Shown here in pieces: positions 46,066 to 59,379 of a DNA stretch of 64,000 nucleotides. The stretch's first letter is position 1, and each line of letters begins with the position of its first letter. The stretch lies in the NCBI GenBank assembly GCA_019192445.1, contig JAHCMK010000001.1, positions 638,690-702,689 of the forward strand, written 5' to 3'. The translations under genes and the position numbers were made by a program. This DNA is from Oceanococcus sp. HetDA_MAG_MS8 (GTDB lineage: Bacteria; Pseudomonadota; Gammaproteobacteria; Nevskiales; Oceanococcaceae). The notes beneath the pieces were generated by a model. The model searched no databases. It saw only the letters and a list, made by a program, of their open reading frames with translations, and was not told where the DNA came from.

Positions 46066-46523
46066 GGACTCGGGTTGGCGTCAATCAGGGCTTTACCCTT
46101 ATCGAGGTGCTTGCCGCTTTGGCGGTGCTGGCCTTGGCTATGGGCGCATCATTGTCAGCCGCCAGTTTTTACAGCTCCAGCACACGCGGCCTGGAAGATC
46201 GCATGCTGGCAGGCTGGCTTGCCCACAACCGTATGGTGGAAACCTTCCTCGAGCCGACCTGGCCTGGAACCGGCCGCCGCGAGGACTTCGCGGTACTCGC
46301 CGAACAGGAATGGGAAGTGGAGCGTGAGGTGGAAGAAACGCCGGATCCCTTCATTCGGCGGGTGACCATTCGCGTCCGCCATCGTCGCGAGGAAGAAGGA
46401 TGGCTAGTGACCCGGTCGGCCTTTCTTGCAGAGCCTGCGGCTCCTTTGGCCAATGTTCCGAACACGCCTGGGCAGAACTCACCCACACAAAACAACGGCT
46501 TACCTTCGAGGTTTGGGCCATGA
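46062..46523 (+). CDS. gspI: Type II secretion minor pseudopilin GspI
   Basis: 153 residues; leader followed by GFTLIEVLAALAVLALAMGASL. The globular part contains RMLAGWLAHNRMVETFLEPTWP, as in GspI, then a Pro/Asn-rich tail. It initiates the pseudopilus tip together with GspJ and GspK in known systems. It overlaps gspH and gspJ by four bases each. Confidence 0.9.
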   Translation: MRTRVGVNQGFTLIEVLAALAVLALAMGASLSAASFYSSSTRGLEDRMLAGWLAHNRMVETFLEPTWPGTGRREDFAVLAEQEWEVEREVEETPDPFIRRVTIRVRHRREEEGWLVTRSAFLAEPAAPLANVPNTPGQNSPTQNNGLPSRFGP

Positions 46524-47155
46524 AGCGGGACCAAGGCTTGCGCTCACAAACCGGCTTCACGCTCATTGAGCTAGTTGCGGCCCTATCCATCTTTGCCCTG
46601 CTCTCTGTTATGGCCTATGGCGGCCTGAACTCAATCATTCGCGTCCGCCAAGGGGTGGGCGCTGCGCAAGAGCGCATGACCCAGTGGCAAAAAGGGGTGT
46701 ACCGCCTGCGCGCCGACTTGGAATCGGCGGTGAATCGCCCCGTACGCGATGACTTTGGAGATTTTCAGCCCTCGCTCTATCTCAACCCTCGTGGCGGACT
46801 GGAGTGGACCCGTGCCGGCCGTCGTAACCCATTGCAGCAGCCGCGCAGTGGTCTTGAGCGTGTGGAGTACATCCTGCAGGACGACGCATTGTTTCGGCGC
46901 GTCTGGACAAATACCGAACGCACTCAAGGGGATGAAGGCTTGGCCTATCCCGTCATCGAAGGGGTTCGCGAATGGGCCGTGCGGTTTTTGGGCACCCAAG
47001 GCAATGCAGGCAACGCTGATGCTTGGCAACCTCAGTGGCCGCCTCTCAGTATTCAGGATCCGTTGCAGGCTGGCCTGCCGCGCGCCGTAGAGGTGGTACT
47101 CATTACCGAGCATTACGGCGAGGTTCGGCTGCTGTTTGGACTGAGCGGAGCATGA
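46520..47155 (+). CDS. gspJ: Type II secretion minor pseudopilin GspJ
   Basis: 211 residues from the ATG that overlaps the gspI stop (ATGA). The leader MKRDQGLRSQTG is followed by FTLIELVAALSIFALLSVMAYGGL. The downstream domain carries the GspJ-like WQKGVYRLRADLESAVNRPVRDD and GLERVEYILQDDALFRR. The longer frame starting inside gspI is not used. It overlaps gspK by four bases. Confidence 0.92.
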   Translation: MKRDQGLRSQTGFTLIELVAALSIFALLSVMAYGGLNSIIRVRQGVGAAQERMTQWQKGVYRLRADLESAVNRPVRDDFGDFQPSLYLNPRGGLEWTRAGRRNPLQQPRSGLERVEYILQDDALFRRVWTNTERTQGDEGLAYPVIEGVREWAVRFLGTQGNAGNADAWQPQWPPLSIQDPLQAGLPRAVEVVLITEHYGEVRLLFGLSGA

Positions 47156-48135
47156 CGATGCTGCCTTCGACCCAGCGCCAGCAAGGCGTAGCCTTGCTCA
47201 CGGCCGTCATGGTGGTTGCCTTGGCCAGCACCCTGGTGGCCGGGCTAATGGTCACCCAGAACTTAAGTATTCACCGCGCTGCCAACATGCGTAGCATCGA
47301 CGCGGCATGGTGGTACTTGGTCGGCCTAGAGGAATGGGCCGGCACCATCCTACGGCGAGATGCCGAGGCTAATCAGGTCGATAATCTCAACGAGCCCTGG
47401 GCTCAGACCATTGATTTCTTGCCGGTGGATGAGGGGGTGCTTTCCGGGCAATTGGTGGACCTTAATGGCCGATTCAACCTCAACAGCCTGGGCAAGCCCC
47501 TGAACCAAAATCCTAATCAAGCGCCTGGCACTCCGGCCCCTGCCGAAGAGATGGAAATCTTTAACCGCCTGCTGCAGGCGATTCCTGAGCTACGCAACCA
47601 ACCCATTGCGGACTTGGGCAGCAAAATCGCAGACTGGGTGGACGCGGACGCTAACCCACGCTTTCCAGGCGGGGCCGAAGACGAAACCTACATGGGCATG
47701 ACGCCTCCGCGCCGGGCCGCCAACCAACTGCTGACCAGCGTCACCGAGCTGCGCGCAATCGCTGGAGTCACGCCTGAAATTTACGCGGCCTTGCTGCCCC
47801 ATGTTGCAGTACTGCCCACCACCAATCTCAGTATTAATGTCAACACCGCAACCCCGGCGGTTTTGCAAAGCCTGGCCGCTGGGGTGTCTCCTGCCGAAAT
47901 CGAAGGTTTACTGGTGCAGCGCCAAAACCAACCCTGGGAAGATGCGCAAGCTTTTTCCGCAGAACCTGCCTTCGCGGGTCGCGCACTGGCCAGTGGACTG
48001 AGTGTGACGTCGGAGTGGTTTGAGGCCCGCGGCACCGCCGACATAGATGGGGTTCGGTTAGAACTGGTGAGTCGTATCCAGCGCGGATCGGATAATAAAG
48101 CCCGCGTGGTTGCCCGCAGCCGGGCGCCCTTGTAG
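47152..48135 (+). CDS. gspK: Type II secretion minor pseudopilin GspK
   Basis: Large pseudopilin of 327 residues that caps the piston. The leader lacks the +5 glutamate (QQGVALLTAVMVVALASTLVAG), as usual for GspK. The protein has LVDLNGRFNLNSL, the calcium-site region SKIADWVDADANPRFPGGAED, and the helical INVNTATPAVLQSLAAGVS domain. The ATG at 47152 overlaps the gspJ stop; ATG at 47158 is an alternative. Confidence 0.93.
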   Translation: MTMLPSTQRQQGVALLTAVMVVALASTLVAGLMVTQNLSIHRAANMRSIDAAWWYLVGLEEWAGTILRRDAEANQVDNLNEPWAQTIDFLPVDEGVLSGQLVDLNGRFNLNSLGKPLNQNPNQAPGTPAPAEEMEIFNRLLQAIPELRNQPIADLGSKIADWVDADANPRFPGGAEDETYMGMTPPRRAANQLLTSVTELRAIAGVTPEIYAALLPHVAVLPTTNLSINVNTATPAVLQSLAAGVSPAEIEGLLVQRQNQPWEDAQAFSAEPAFAGRALASGLSVTSEWFEARGTADIDGVRLELVSRIQRGSDNKARVVARSRAPL

Positions 48136-48225
48136 TGAGCGTAGCCAACCACACCTGTCACACAAGCAAAGGCGATAGAATGAAGGGCTTTACCTTGGTC
48201 GACCCTAGTTGGAGCGCCGAACACC

Positions 48226-49422
48226 GTGTCTGAGCTGTTTTTAGTCCGTCTGGGCGCAGACGAAAGTCATTGGTTCTGGAAGACGCTACAACCTGCACCA
48301 GAACAGCAAGCCAAGGTGCATAAAGGCACGCTGGACGATGCGCGTAACGCTCTCAAGGGCCAGCGCCTTATCGTCATGCTGCCCGGGCAAAATATTGCTC
48401 GCCATCCTCTTGAGCTTCCCTTGCGCGGCACTAAGCTTCTCGCCGCCGCGCCCTATGCTTTAGAAGACGCGCTGGCTGAAGACGTGGACACCCTGCACTT
48501 CGCCATGGCTCCACAAGTGCATGGGCGCTCAGGTGTGTATGTGGTGCGGCGGGACTGGCTGGCCCAGCAACTTGAGCGCATTCAACAACTAGAGCCAGCC
48601 GACATCGTCAGTGTTGTCCCCGAGCATGTGGGGCTGATGGTCGCTGAACAACAGTCTGGAGCCATCTTGTTGGCCACCCCAGAGCAGGCACATATTCAAA
48701 CCGCACAGGGTTTGGTTGGCAGCCTGCCACCGGCAGCTGTTCACGCCAACCAGCTCCAAGAAGAGGCCCAGGACGGCGACGAAACTGATGTTGGCATCAG
48801 TTTCATTAGCATTGCTGGCGCATCCCCTCCGCAGGGGCTGAGCTTAGGGCGGCGCCTAGACGCAGCGGACATTCTGGACTTACCCCTCAAGCTGGATGTG
48901 CTGCGCAAAGCTAGTTTGCTGCAAGGAGCCTTTGCGCCCAAGAACAATCAGTTCGGCTGGCTCAAGGCCTGGCGTTGGCCGGCGGGTTTGGCTGCTGCGG
49001 CGCTGCTCATGCATTTGGCCACTGTGATTGGCGGTGCACAACAATTCGCCGAGCAAACCGACGCCGCCTATGCCGAGGCAGAGTCCATTTTTAGGCAACT
49101 TTTCCCCCAAGAGCAGCGCATCGTAGATATGCGCCTACAGGCCTCGCAATATTTAGCACAGGCTAGTGGATCAGGCGGCAGCCCGGTGCTGGAGCTCATG
49201 GATGCTAGCGCTACCGGGTTGGCCAGGGCTCCATCTCTAGAGCTGCAAACGGTGCAATATCGAGGTGGCGCGCTTTACTTGAGCCTGACTGGCAAAGACC
49301 TCCAAGCCCTGGAGAGCTTAAGAAACGCTCTGGAGTCGAATCCCTCACTACGGCTGGACGTGCAATCGGCTCAGGCGGGTAGCGATGGCGTGCAAATTCG
49401 CCTGAAGTTGGAGAAAGCCTGA
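48226..49422 (+). CDS. gspL: Type II secretion inner-membrane protein GspL
   Basis: 398 residues. The N-terminal cytoplasmic actin-like domain (RLIVMLPGQNIARHPLELPL, KLLAAAPYALEDALAEDVDTLHFA) normally binds GspE. One membrane helix lies near residues 245-265 (WPAGLAAAALLMHLATVIGGA), followed by the periplasmic ferredoxin-like domain. GTG start. Its cytoplasmic partner GspE is not in the window. It is separated from gspK by 90 bases and is coupled to gspM by a one-base overlap. Confidence 0.9.
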   Translation: MSELFLVRLGADESHWFWKTLQPAPEQQAKVHKGTLDDARNALKGQRLIVMLPGQNIARHPLELPLRGTKLLAAAPYALEDALAEDVDTLHFAMAPQVHGRSGVYVVRRDWLAQQLERIQQLEPADIVSVVPEHVGLMVAEQQSGAILLATPEQAHIQTAQGLVGSLPPAAVHANQLQEEAQDGDETDVGISFISIAGASPPQGLSLGRRLDAADILDLPLKLDVLRKASLLQGAFAPKNNQFGWLKAWRWPAGLAAAALLMHLATVIGGAQQFAEQTDAAYAEAESIFRQLFPQEQRIVDMRLQASQYLAQASGSGGSPVLELMDASATGLARAPSLELQTVQYRGGALYLSLTGKDLQALESLRNALESNPSLRLDVQSAQAGSDGVQIRLKLEKA

Positions 49423-49898
49423 TGCTGGATTGGTGGTTACAGCGCGCGCCCAGAGAGCAGGCCATTCTTGCGGCCGGCGGCGGCGTCTTGCTGCTGTTGC
49501 TCGTCTATTTATTCGCCTGGGAGCCAGCCTACGCCAGCTTGCAGCGCAACTTGGCTGCCCGCAATGAAGCCCGTGAACTCGCCACATGGCTGCGCGAAAT
49601 ACAGCCTCGTGTTGCTAGCCTGCCCCGTAGCGGCGGCAGCCGATCTAGCAACCGTTCTATGTTGGCCACGGTGGATCAGAGTGCCAAGAGCAGCGGCCTG
49701 GGCTCGCGGGTCAACCGCATTCAGCCAGAGGGAGACAAAACGGTGCAGGTCTGGATTGAGAATGCGCCACTGAGCAGCATCTTGCAGTGGATCCAAACCT
49801 TGCATGACCAACATGGGATTCGAGTGAGTAATTTCAGCTTGGACCGTGGCAAAGCCTCGGGTACTGGTGATGCGCGTATGACTTTGGAGCGTTCCTAA
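49422..49898 (+). CDS. gspM: Type II secretion protein GspM
   Basis: 158 residues with a short cytoplasmic start, one membrane helix (ILAAGGGVLLLLLVYLFAW) and a periplasmic ferredoxin-like domain (VQVWIENAPLSSILQWIQTLHDQHGIRVSNFSLDR). Partners GspL in the inner-membrane platform. The start codon overlaps the gspL stop by one base, and the gspN start overlaps its own stop. Confidence 0.9.
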   Translation: MLDWWLQRAPREQAILAAGGGVLLLLLVYLFAWEPAYASLQRNLAARNEARELATWLREIQPRVASLPRSGGSRSSNRSMLATVDQSAKSSGLGSRVNRIQPEGDKTVQVWIENAPLSSILQWIQTLHDQHGIRVSNFSLDRGKASGTGDARMTLERS

Positions 49899-50686
49899 TG
49901 CGTATCGCTCTCGGGTGCCTGATCGTTTTCTTGGGCTTCATCTCCGGTTTGGTGCTCTTCGCACCCGCAAACAAAGTGTTCGGATTAGTACAAAACGCCA
50001 TTCCGAACAACGTTGAAGTGGTTTCACCGCAGGGCCGTTTGCTCAGCGGCAAAGCAGAAAGTCTTGCCATAAATAATCAGGTGATGCTGCAACCTGTTTT
50101 TTGGCAACTGGATCCATTAGGCCTACTCCTTGGCAGAGGAAGTTTGCGTTTTAATGGAGAGCTGCTCGGCTTGCGACGCGCTCATGGCAAAGTCAATGCC
50201 TCCCTGCTCGGCACAGGCAAAGTGCGGTTCCAGGACCTTCATCTGAGCTGTGGCATTAGTGACTGCATGAAGCTCACAAAGCTCCGCTTCAGTCCAGTCA
50301 ACGGAGAGGTGCTGTTAGATATTGACACTGCGCAGTTGGATATCGCCGACCCTCGACCACAGCTCAAACAACTGCAGGGCACAGTGCGCCTTAGGAACAT
50401 GCAATGGACCCTGCTGAAACCTGCACTCGACCTCGGTGAGTTTGTAGCAGACCTATCCACTGACGACGCGGGCGTTTTACGTGGCGCCATTCGCGATCAG
50501 GACGCCACGGTCAAAGCCCAAGGCAATGTCAGCCTCGACCCACAAGGGCAGTACAACTTGGAGCTGAGCGTACAGCCCACACCGGATACGCCCGCGATGA
50601 TTACTAACGGAATTAAGACCATGGGCCGGCCGAACAGTCAGGGTCAGTATCAGCTGAGTTATAAAGGCCGAGTCCCCGGCTGGTAG
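49898..50686 (+). CDS. gspN: Type II secretion protein GspN
   Basis: 262 residues with one N-terminal membrane helix (IALGCLIVFLGFISGLVLFAPA) and a long periplasmic part resembling the AsmA/GspN fold (VFWQLDPLGLLLGRGSLRFNGELLG, KVRFQDLHLSCGISDCM). GspN is found only in some type II systems and its role is poorly defined. It is the last gsp gene, 7 bases before mnmA. GspC, GspD, GspE and GspF are not in the window. Confidence 0.88.
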   Translation: MRIALGCLIVFLGFISGLVLFAPANKVFGLVQNAIPNNVEVVSPQGRLLSGKAESLAINNQVMLQPVFWQLDPLGLLLGRGSLRFNGELLGLRRAHGKVNASLLGTGKVRFQDLHLSCGISDCMKLTKLRFSPVNGEVLLDIDTAQLDIADPRPQLKQLQGTVRLRNMQWTLLKPALDLGEFVADLSTDDAGVLRGAIRDQDATVKAQGNVSLDPQGQYNLELSVQPTPDTPAMITNGIKTMGRPNSQGQYQLSYKGRVPGW

Positions 50687-50693
50687 CCCACGA

Positions 50694-51773
50694 ATGTCGT
50701 CAGCGCATGTCATTGTAGGGTTGTCCGGGGGAGTGGACTCTGCCGTGAGCGCCGCGTTATTGCTGGAGCAAGGCCATCATGTTGAAGGCCTGTTCATGCG
50801 TAACTGGAGTGAAGATGATGCCTATTGCAGCGCCGCGGAGGACTATGCCAGCGCGCAATCGGTTGCAGACCAACTTGGCATCGTGTTGCACAAAGCCGAC
50901 TTCTCAGCGGCCTACAGAGAGCGAGTCTTCGCGCATTTTCTCGCCGAGTACAAGGCTGGACGCACGCCCTCACCTGACCTGCTCTGTAACCGAGAAATAA
51001 AGTTTGGCGATTTTGCCCAGCATGCCCGTGCCCTGGGTGCCCAGCATATTGCCACCGGACACTACGCCCGCATAGAACATCTGGCGGACAAAAGCCTGCT
51101 CTGCCAGGCCGCCGACCCCAACAAGGATCAGACCTATTTCTTGGCTGCGACTCCTGGGTCGGCACTGCGTGATGTGCTTTTCCCGCTGGGCGATTACACC
51201 AAGCCCCAAGTGCGCGATATGGCGGCCGAGCGCGGGCTGCATAATCATCAGCGCAAGGATTCCACCGGCGTATGCTTCATCGGTGAGCGGCCCATGCGCG
51301 GCTTCCTACAACAGTACATTGCCAGCCAGCCTGGCCCTATTGTGGATGACAATGGCCGCCGCATAGCCTCCCATGATGGCGTGGCCTATTACACCCTGGG
51401 CCAGCGCTCTGGGCTAGGTATAGGCGGCGTCGCCGGCGCCCGCGAAGCGCCTTGGTACGTGGTTGAAAGACGCACCAGTTCCAACACCTTGGTCGTCAGC
51501 CAGGACCGCGAAGACCCCAGGCTCACCCACCGCCAACTCAGGTTGGGACAAAGCTATTGGGTGAATGAGGCGCCAACCAATGGTGACGAGGTTCAGTTCC
51601 GGGTGCGCCACCGTCAAGCTCTGCAATGGGCCCGGCTGGAAAAGGCCCCTAAGCATTGGCTTTTGCACAGCGAAGAGCCGGTATGGGCGGCAGCCGAGGG
51701 CCAATATGCGGTGATCTACTCTGGACGGGTCTGCTTGGGCTGCGCCGTCATCGAAGGGGCCACCACTCCCTAG
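50694..51773 (+). CDS. mnmA: tRNA-specific 2-thiouridylase MnmA
   Basis: Makes 2-thiouridine at the wobble position of tRNA-Lys, -Glu and -Gln. 359 residues with the PP-loop GLSGGVDSAV near residue 9, the catalytic Cys98 in SPDLLCNREIKF and Cys194 in DSTGVCFIGERPM, and the ATGHYAR motif. Length is normal. It starts 7 bases after gspN and probably shares its transcript, although no functional link is known. Confidence 0.96.
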   Translation: MSSAHVIVGLSGGVDSAVSAALLLEQGHHVEGLFMRNWSEDDAYCSAAEDYASAQSVADQLGIVLHKADFSAAYRERVFAHFLAEYKAGRTPSPDLLCNREIKFGDFAQHARALGAQHIATGHYARIEHLADKSLLCQAADPNKDQTYFLAATPGSALRDVLFPLGDYTKPQVRDMAAERGLHNHQRKDSTGVCFIGERPMRGFLQQYIASQPGPIVDDNGRRIASHDGVAYYTLGQRSGLGIGGVAGAREAPWYVVERRTSSNTLVVSQDREDPRLTHRQLRLGQSYWVNEAPTNGDEVQFRVRHRQALQWARLEKAPKHWLLHSEEPVWAAAEGQYAVIYSGRVCLGCAVIEGATTP

Positions 51774-52079
51774 CTGGGGTGCTAAGAACTCTAGCAGAGC
51801 CGCGTCGCTAGGCGCTGCTTAGCATGCATCAATCTCGGGATCATGCCCTGCATGGCCATTGCGGCGACGCATCCTTAGCATAGAGGCTTAGCTTTGCCGG
51901 CGGATTTCTCAAGCTCAGGCGCCTCATTCAGCGGTAAGCGGCAAAAGTCCGAGCAATCACAATTTTGGCGGCGGTAGCAAATGCAAGCCCGCCAACGCAT
52001 GTCCGTATAATGGAGTTGAGACATTTTTTCGCACGCTCAATCTGAGCTTGTGACCACTGAGCACGGGAGAACTCACCCA
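51774..52079. other. Intergenic region upstream of acnA
   Basis: About 300 bases without a plausible gene. It contains the acnA promoter candidate and, at 52062-52069, GGGAGAAC as the acnA ribosome-binding site. No other repeat or operator was recognised. Confidence 0.5.
51982..52011 (+). promoter_or_regulatory. Promoter candidate for acnA
   Basis: A perfect TATAAT at 52006-52011 lies about 70 bases before the acnA start. The −35 position at 17-18 bases upstream (TGCAAG) matches TTGACA poorly, so the promoter may depend on an activator or an extended −10. Confidence 0.45.
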
Positions 52080-54803
<2,724 letters not shown>

Positions 54804-54853
54804 AGTGCAGATGAGCCATTCGACACTGTTTGGCTCAGTGCTCCACGATTCAG

Positions 54854-54889
54854 CCAGCGCTACAGTAAAGCTACTGTGGCGCTGGTTTT
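54854..54889 (+). terminator. Rho-independent terminator after acnA
   Basis: A 14-bp stem (CCAGCGCTACAGTA with TACTGTGGCGCTGG, one U-G pair) and a 4-base loop are followed by TTTT. A weaker hairpin, TGAGCCA/TGGCTCA at 54812-54837, lies just before it. Confidence 0.85.
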
Positions 54890-55017
54890 GAACATGGAAT
54901 AGTCGGCCCTGAGGGGAGCATGGCTTTCAAAATCCCTTGGTTTGGGCTAGCCACAATACCAACTCAATCCCGATCTTTCGGCAACACAGCATTCAACAAC
55001 GGCAAAGGGCATAGAGC

Positions 55018-55779
55018 ATGCGGCGCGTGGTGTTCAATCAAAAAGGCGGCGTGGGTAAAACCACCATTGTTTGCAACCTTGCCGCATTGGCCGCTCAGCG
55101 TGGCCTTAAAACCCTAGTCATCGATCTGGATGTGCAGGGCAACGCCACCCAACATCTTTTGGGTGACACCCCCTATGACACCGACGTGGCCAAATTTTTT
55201 GATGGCACCTTACGCTTCGGCTTGGGCGACTCCGGCCTGGATAAGTGCACGGTTGCCTCACCCATACCCAACCTTGATGTCGCCCCTGCATCTGCCGAAC
55301 TGGACCATCTGGTAGCCAAATTGGAGGCTCGGCAGAAGGTCTACAAACTGCGCCAAGCCCTGGATAAGCTGGGAGAGTACGACGCGGTCTTTATGGATAC
55401 CCCACCGGCCTTGAATTTTTATTCCCGCGCCGCGTTGATTGCCGCCGACCAGGTACTCATTCCCTTTGACTGCGATGAGTTCGCCCGCCAGGCCTTGTAT
55501 ACGCTGCTGGACAACATCGCTGAAATTCAGGCCGACCATAACGAGGCCCTGAACGTTGAAGGCATTATCGTGAACCAGTTCAACCCTCAGGCCCGCCTGC
55601 CCAAGCAAATGCTAGAGCAGTTGCGCGAGGAAGGCTTAAGGGTGCTTGAACCAGCGCTGAATGCCTCGGTTAAAATTAAGGAATCGCATGAAGCGCATCA
55701 ACCTTTGGTGCGTTACTCCCCCAAACACAAGGTGGCAGAGCAGTTTGCTCAGCTGTTTGAGACCTTGGTACCGTCCTAA
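55018..55779 (+). CDS. Orphan ParA-family ATPase
   Basis: 253-residue P-loop ATPase of the ParA/MinD group. The deviant Walker A is QKGGVGKTT (Lys9, Lys14), the switch region VIDLDVQGNATQ, and the Walker B YDAVFMDTPPALN. No parB gene and no parS-like repeat are adjacent, so it is not a complete partition locus. Such orphans often position proteins or cellular structures. It lies between the acnA terminator and an outer-membrane protein gene. A second ParA-like protein is at 59.4 kb, but the two are clearly divergent. Confidence 0.9.
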   Translation: MRRVVFNQKGGVGKTTIVCNLAALAAQRGLKTLVIDLDVQGNATQHLLGDTPYDTDVAKFFDGTLRFGLGDSGLDKCTVASPIPNLDVAPASAELDHLVAKLEARQKVYKLRQALDKLGEYDAVFMDTPPALNFYSRAALIAADQVLIPFDCDEFARQALYTLLDNIAEIQADHNEALNVEGIIVNQFNPQARLPKQMLEQLREEGLRVLEPALNASVKIKESHEAHQPLVRYSPKHKVAEQFAQLFETLVPS

Positions 55780-55826
55780 AGGGGCGCGGGCTTTACATCC
55801 CCCCTTCGCCTGCACTGGAGAACACA

Positions 55827-56501
55827 ATGAAATTGACAAACTGGCTGGCGCTGCCGGCCTTGCTATTGAGTCCATTAACTTTGGCTCAGATTGCGCCCGA
55901 TGACAACCGTGAACGCAACGCTGACGATCCCACCTACACCTCTTTTTATTTCACCCAAGCTGATGCCGATTACGCCAACTTAGATCCCGCCATCAATATC
56001 GGCGGTGGGTTCGGCTTTCGCTTCCCCGACTTTGAGTTTCTCTCCGTAGGATTAGAGATCTCCAGCACGATTATCGCAGGAGAAAATTCTGGCGCCGCTG
56101 GCGGTGTATTCGGTGGTGGTGGAGACAATAACGATGATGGCGGAGGCGGCATTCTCGACCCCATCATCGGGGGCGGCGGAGGTGACGATGGCAACAACGA
56201 TAACGGTGGAAGTTCGGCCTCCCGCGGCACTCGCACTAGTGAAGACTTGCTGGTGAACACCTTCGGCATCTTCGTAGGCCTAGAGTCTCCCCGTAGTTGG
56301 AGCTCACGCTTCTTTGGTACAGCCCGCGTAGGTTATGCCTACATCGACTCTAGCATTCCGGAAATGGTCGAAGATGGGCGCAGCCAAACTGCCTATGGCG
56401 TGGGCCTTGGCTACCGCTACGGCGATTCCGGCCGTATTGAACTGCGCTACACGCGCATGAGCGATGATTTGGAATACATCAGTTTGGGCTACAGTTTCTA
56501 A
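55827..56501 (+). CDS. Outer-membrane beta-barrel protein with Gly/Asp/Asn-rich loop
   Basis: 224 residues, signal peptide ([14 protein letters not shown], cleavage near TLA-Q), then strands with repeated aromatic/hydrophobic alternation and a terminal Phe (YISLGYSF), all typical of an OmpW/OmpA-like eight-stranded barrel. Residues about 92-130 form a low-complexity insert rich in Gly, Asp and Asn ([13 protein letters not shown]), probably a calcium-binding or extracellular loop. ATG at 55827 follows TGGAGAACACA. A strong hairpin follows the gene. Confidence 0.75.
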   Translation: MKLTNWLALPALLLSPLTLAQIAPDDNRERNADDPTYTSFYFTQADADYANLDPAINIGGGFGFRFPDFEFLSVGLEISSTIIAGENSGAAGGVFGGGGDNNDDGGGGILDPIIGGGGGDDGNNDNGGSSASRGTRTSEDLLVNTFGIFVGLESPRSWSSRFFGTARVGYAYIDSSIPEMVEDGRSQTAYGVGLGYRYGDSGRIELRYTRMSDDLEYISLGYSF

Positions 56502-56511
56502 AAGCCTTTAC

Positions 56512-56539
56512 GGAGGCGTCGCACTGTGTGCACGCCTCC
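56512..56539 (+). terminator. Hairpin between the barrel protein and sthA
   Basis: GGAGGCGT (56512-56519) pairs with ACGCCTCC (56532-56539), and an inner GCAC/GTGC pair extends the stem; TTTGC follows. It begins 11 bases past the barrel gene stop. An alternative sthA start (GTG 56528) would fall inside this stem, which supports the later ATG. Confidence 0.7.
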
Positions 56540-56563
56540 TTTGCTCCGGCCTACAAGGAAGAT

Positions 56564-57964
<1,401 letters not shown>

Positions 57965-58033
57965 GCCTGGGCAGACTCGACGGCCACCCACAGTACAAAG
58001 CGATTGGAGTGCGGGTGCCCAGTTCAAGCGGCC

Positions 58034-58945
58034 TCAGCGACTAGGCGCCGGCAACAGCTGAGCCATGGCATCGCCCAACCACTTCAGCGTGGTTACCGAC
58101 TCCGGCAGCAGCGGCGCCATGATCGGCCACACATGCATGCGGTCACCTTCTTCATGCAAAGTCACGTTTACGCCAGCCTCCCTGGCCTTGGCCACCAGCC
58201 GCAGGCTGTCGTCATACAGGCATTCGCTACGGCTCACCACCACTATCAAAGGCGCACAACCGTCCCAGTCCGCCAGGGCCGGCGACGCCCGCGGATCGGT
58301 GCGTTGAGTCAGGTCCGGCACATAACAATCCTGCAGGCGCTGAATCATCTGCGGGCTCAGTACGGGATCGGAATCAGCATTACTCACATGTGTACCGCCC
58401 GACCAAGACTGGTCGGTCGCCGGAGACAACACCATGCACCCCGCCGGCTGCGGCAAGCCCGCATCCCGAGCACCAATCAACACCGACAGCGCCAACCCAC
58501 CTCCGGCAGAGTCACCGCCCACCAACAAGCGCTGCGGATCCTGCCCCTCTTCCAGTAATTGCCGGTACACGGCTAGGACATCGTCTGGCCCCGCCGGGAA
58601 CGGATGCTCCGGCGCCTTACGATAGTCCGGCAGAACCACCCGCGCATTCAAACGCCGCGCCAACCGCGCCGCCATGTTGATGTACGTCTGTGGCCGCCCC
58701 GCAACAAAGCCCCCACCATGCAAGTACAGCAGCGTATTCACGGGTGAACGAGGTGCCAACACCAGGCAATCCAAGCCCCCCATCTGCACGGCGGACCGCC
58801 GCACCCCAAAAACCGGAATAGTCGGCACCACCAAGCGCTGCAGCGCCCGCCGAAACCTCACCGCGGCTTCTTCAGCCGAAGCCGGCTCGCTGCGAACCAA
58901 CAACCGCAACCCCTGCTCCACCAAACGGGTGCGCACACTCGTCAT
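58034..58945 (-). CDS. HSL-family alpha/beta hydrolase (esterase/lipase)
   Basis: Esterase of 303 residues in the hormone-sensitive lipase family. The HGGG oxyanion motif is LYLHGGGFVAG, the nucleophile is in GGDSAGGGLA, and the DPxxD-like and terminal His regions are near SRSECLYDDSLRL and DRMHVWPIM. No signal peptide is evident. The gene is convergent with sthA. Substrate unknown; most relatives hydrolyse short-chain esters. Confidence 0.88.
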   Translation of the reverse strand: MTSVRTRLVEQGLRLLVRSEPASAEEAAVRFRRALQRLVVPTIPVFGVRRSAVQMGGLDCLVLAPRSPVNTLLYLHGGGFVAGRPQTYINMAARLARRLNARVVLPDYRKAPEHPFPAGPDDVLAVYRQLLEEGQDPQRLLVGGDSAGGGLALSVLIGARDAGLPQPAGCMVLSPATDQSWSGGTHVSNADSDPVLSPQMIQRLQDCYVPDLTQRTDPRASPALADWDGCAPLIVVVSRSECLYDDSLRLVAKAREAGVNVTLHEEGDRMHVWPIMAPLLPESVTTLKWLGDAMAQLLPAPSR

Positions 58946-59202
58946 ACGAATCTCTCCTCCATGAATCGGCCAACCGGTTGCCGCCCAATCAAGGGTGGCA
59001 CATCACGCGTCGGCCCTGCGCCCCCGAGTATAGGCTCACTGCTCGAACGCAGAGCGCCCCAAATCCCGCCAGCCGAACAACGGCACCCTTCACACCACAT
59101 TCCGCCCTAGCCGCCCGACTCGCCCAAGGCCAAAGTTGCGACGCCCATCCAACCCACGTATAACCACAAAAAACATAAATCGCGGACTGGGAGGGCCAGA
59201 CC
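58946..59202. other. Left flank of the cassette array
   Basis: The stretch from the hydrolase start to the small gene at 59203 is GC-rich until about 59150, then becomes AT-rich. No integron integrase gene or part of one could be read in any frame here, although an integrase would be expected on this side. Confidence 0.55.
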
Positions 59203-59379
59203 ATGCCAAAGACCCTTGTGTGGTTCTTTACACTGCACTCAAAACTGACGCGCGCAGCGGAAACACCTATTTATCAGGAACTTGGCGATGCTCCAAAGCG
59301 GCTTACTATCGCTTTAGGCAGTGTTACACGACAGCTGCCATGGATTAGACCCCATGTTTGGCGTCGAATTGGGTGTTAG
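59203..59379 (+). CDS. Small basic protein ending in the first core site
   Basis: A 58-residue frame opens at ATG 59203, preceded by GGGAGGG at a good distance. It is basic and aromatic, ends PWIRPHVWRRIGC, and its stop codon TAG (59377-59379) lies inside the GTTAGCC core at 59375-59381. No family is recognised. It may be the end of a cassette gene truncated or reshaped by recombination at that core, or a chance frame; the ribosome-binding site argues for a gene. Its position means the insertion of the next cassette defines its C-terminus. Confidence 0.4.
   Translation: MPKTLVWFFTLHSKLTRAAETPIYQELGDAPKRLTIALGSVTRQLPWIRPHVWRRIGC

Noticed and set aside
59203..59375. attI site next to an integrase
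   Set aside because: No integrase gene is present and no known attI direct repeats were recognised; only a 7-base core is supported.
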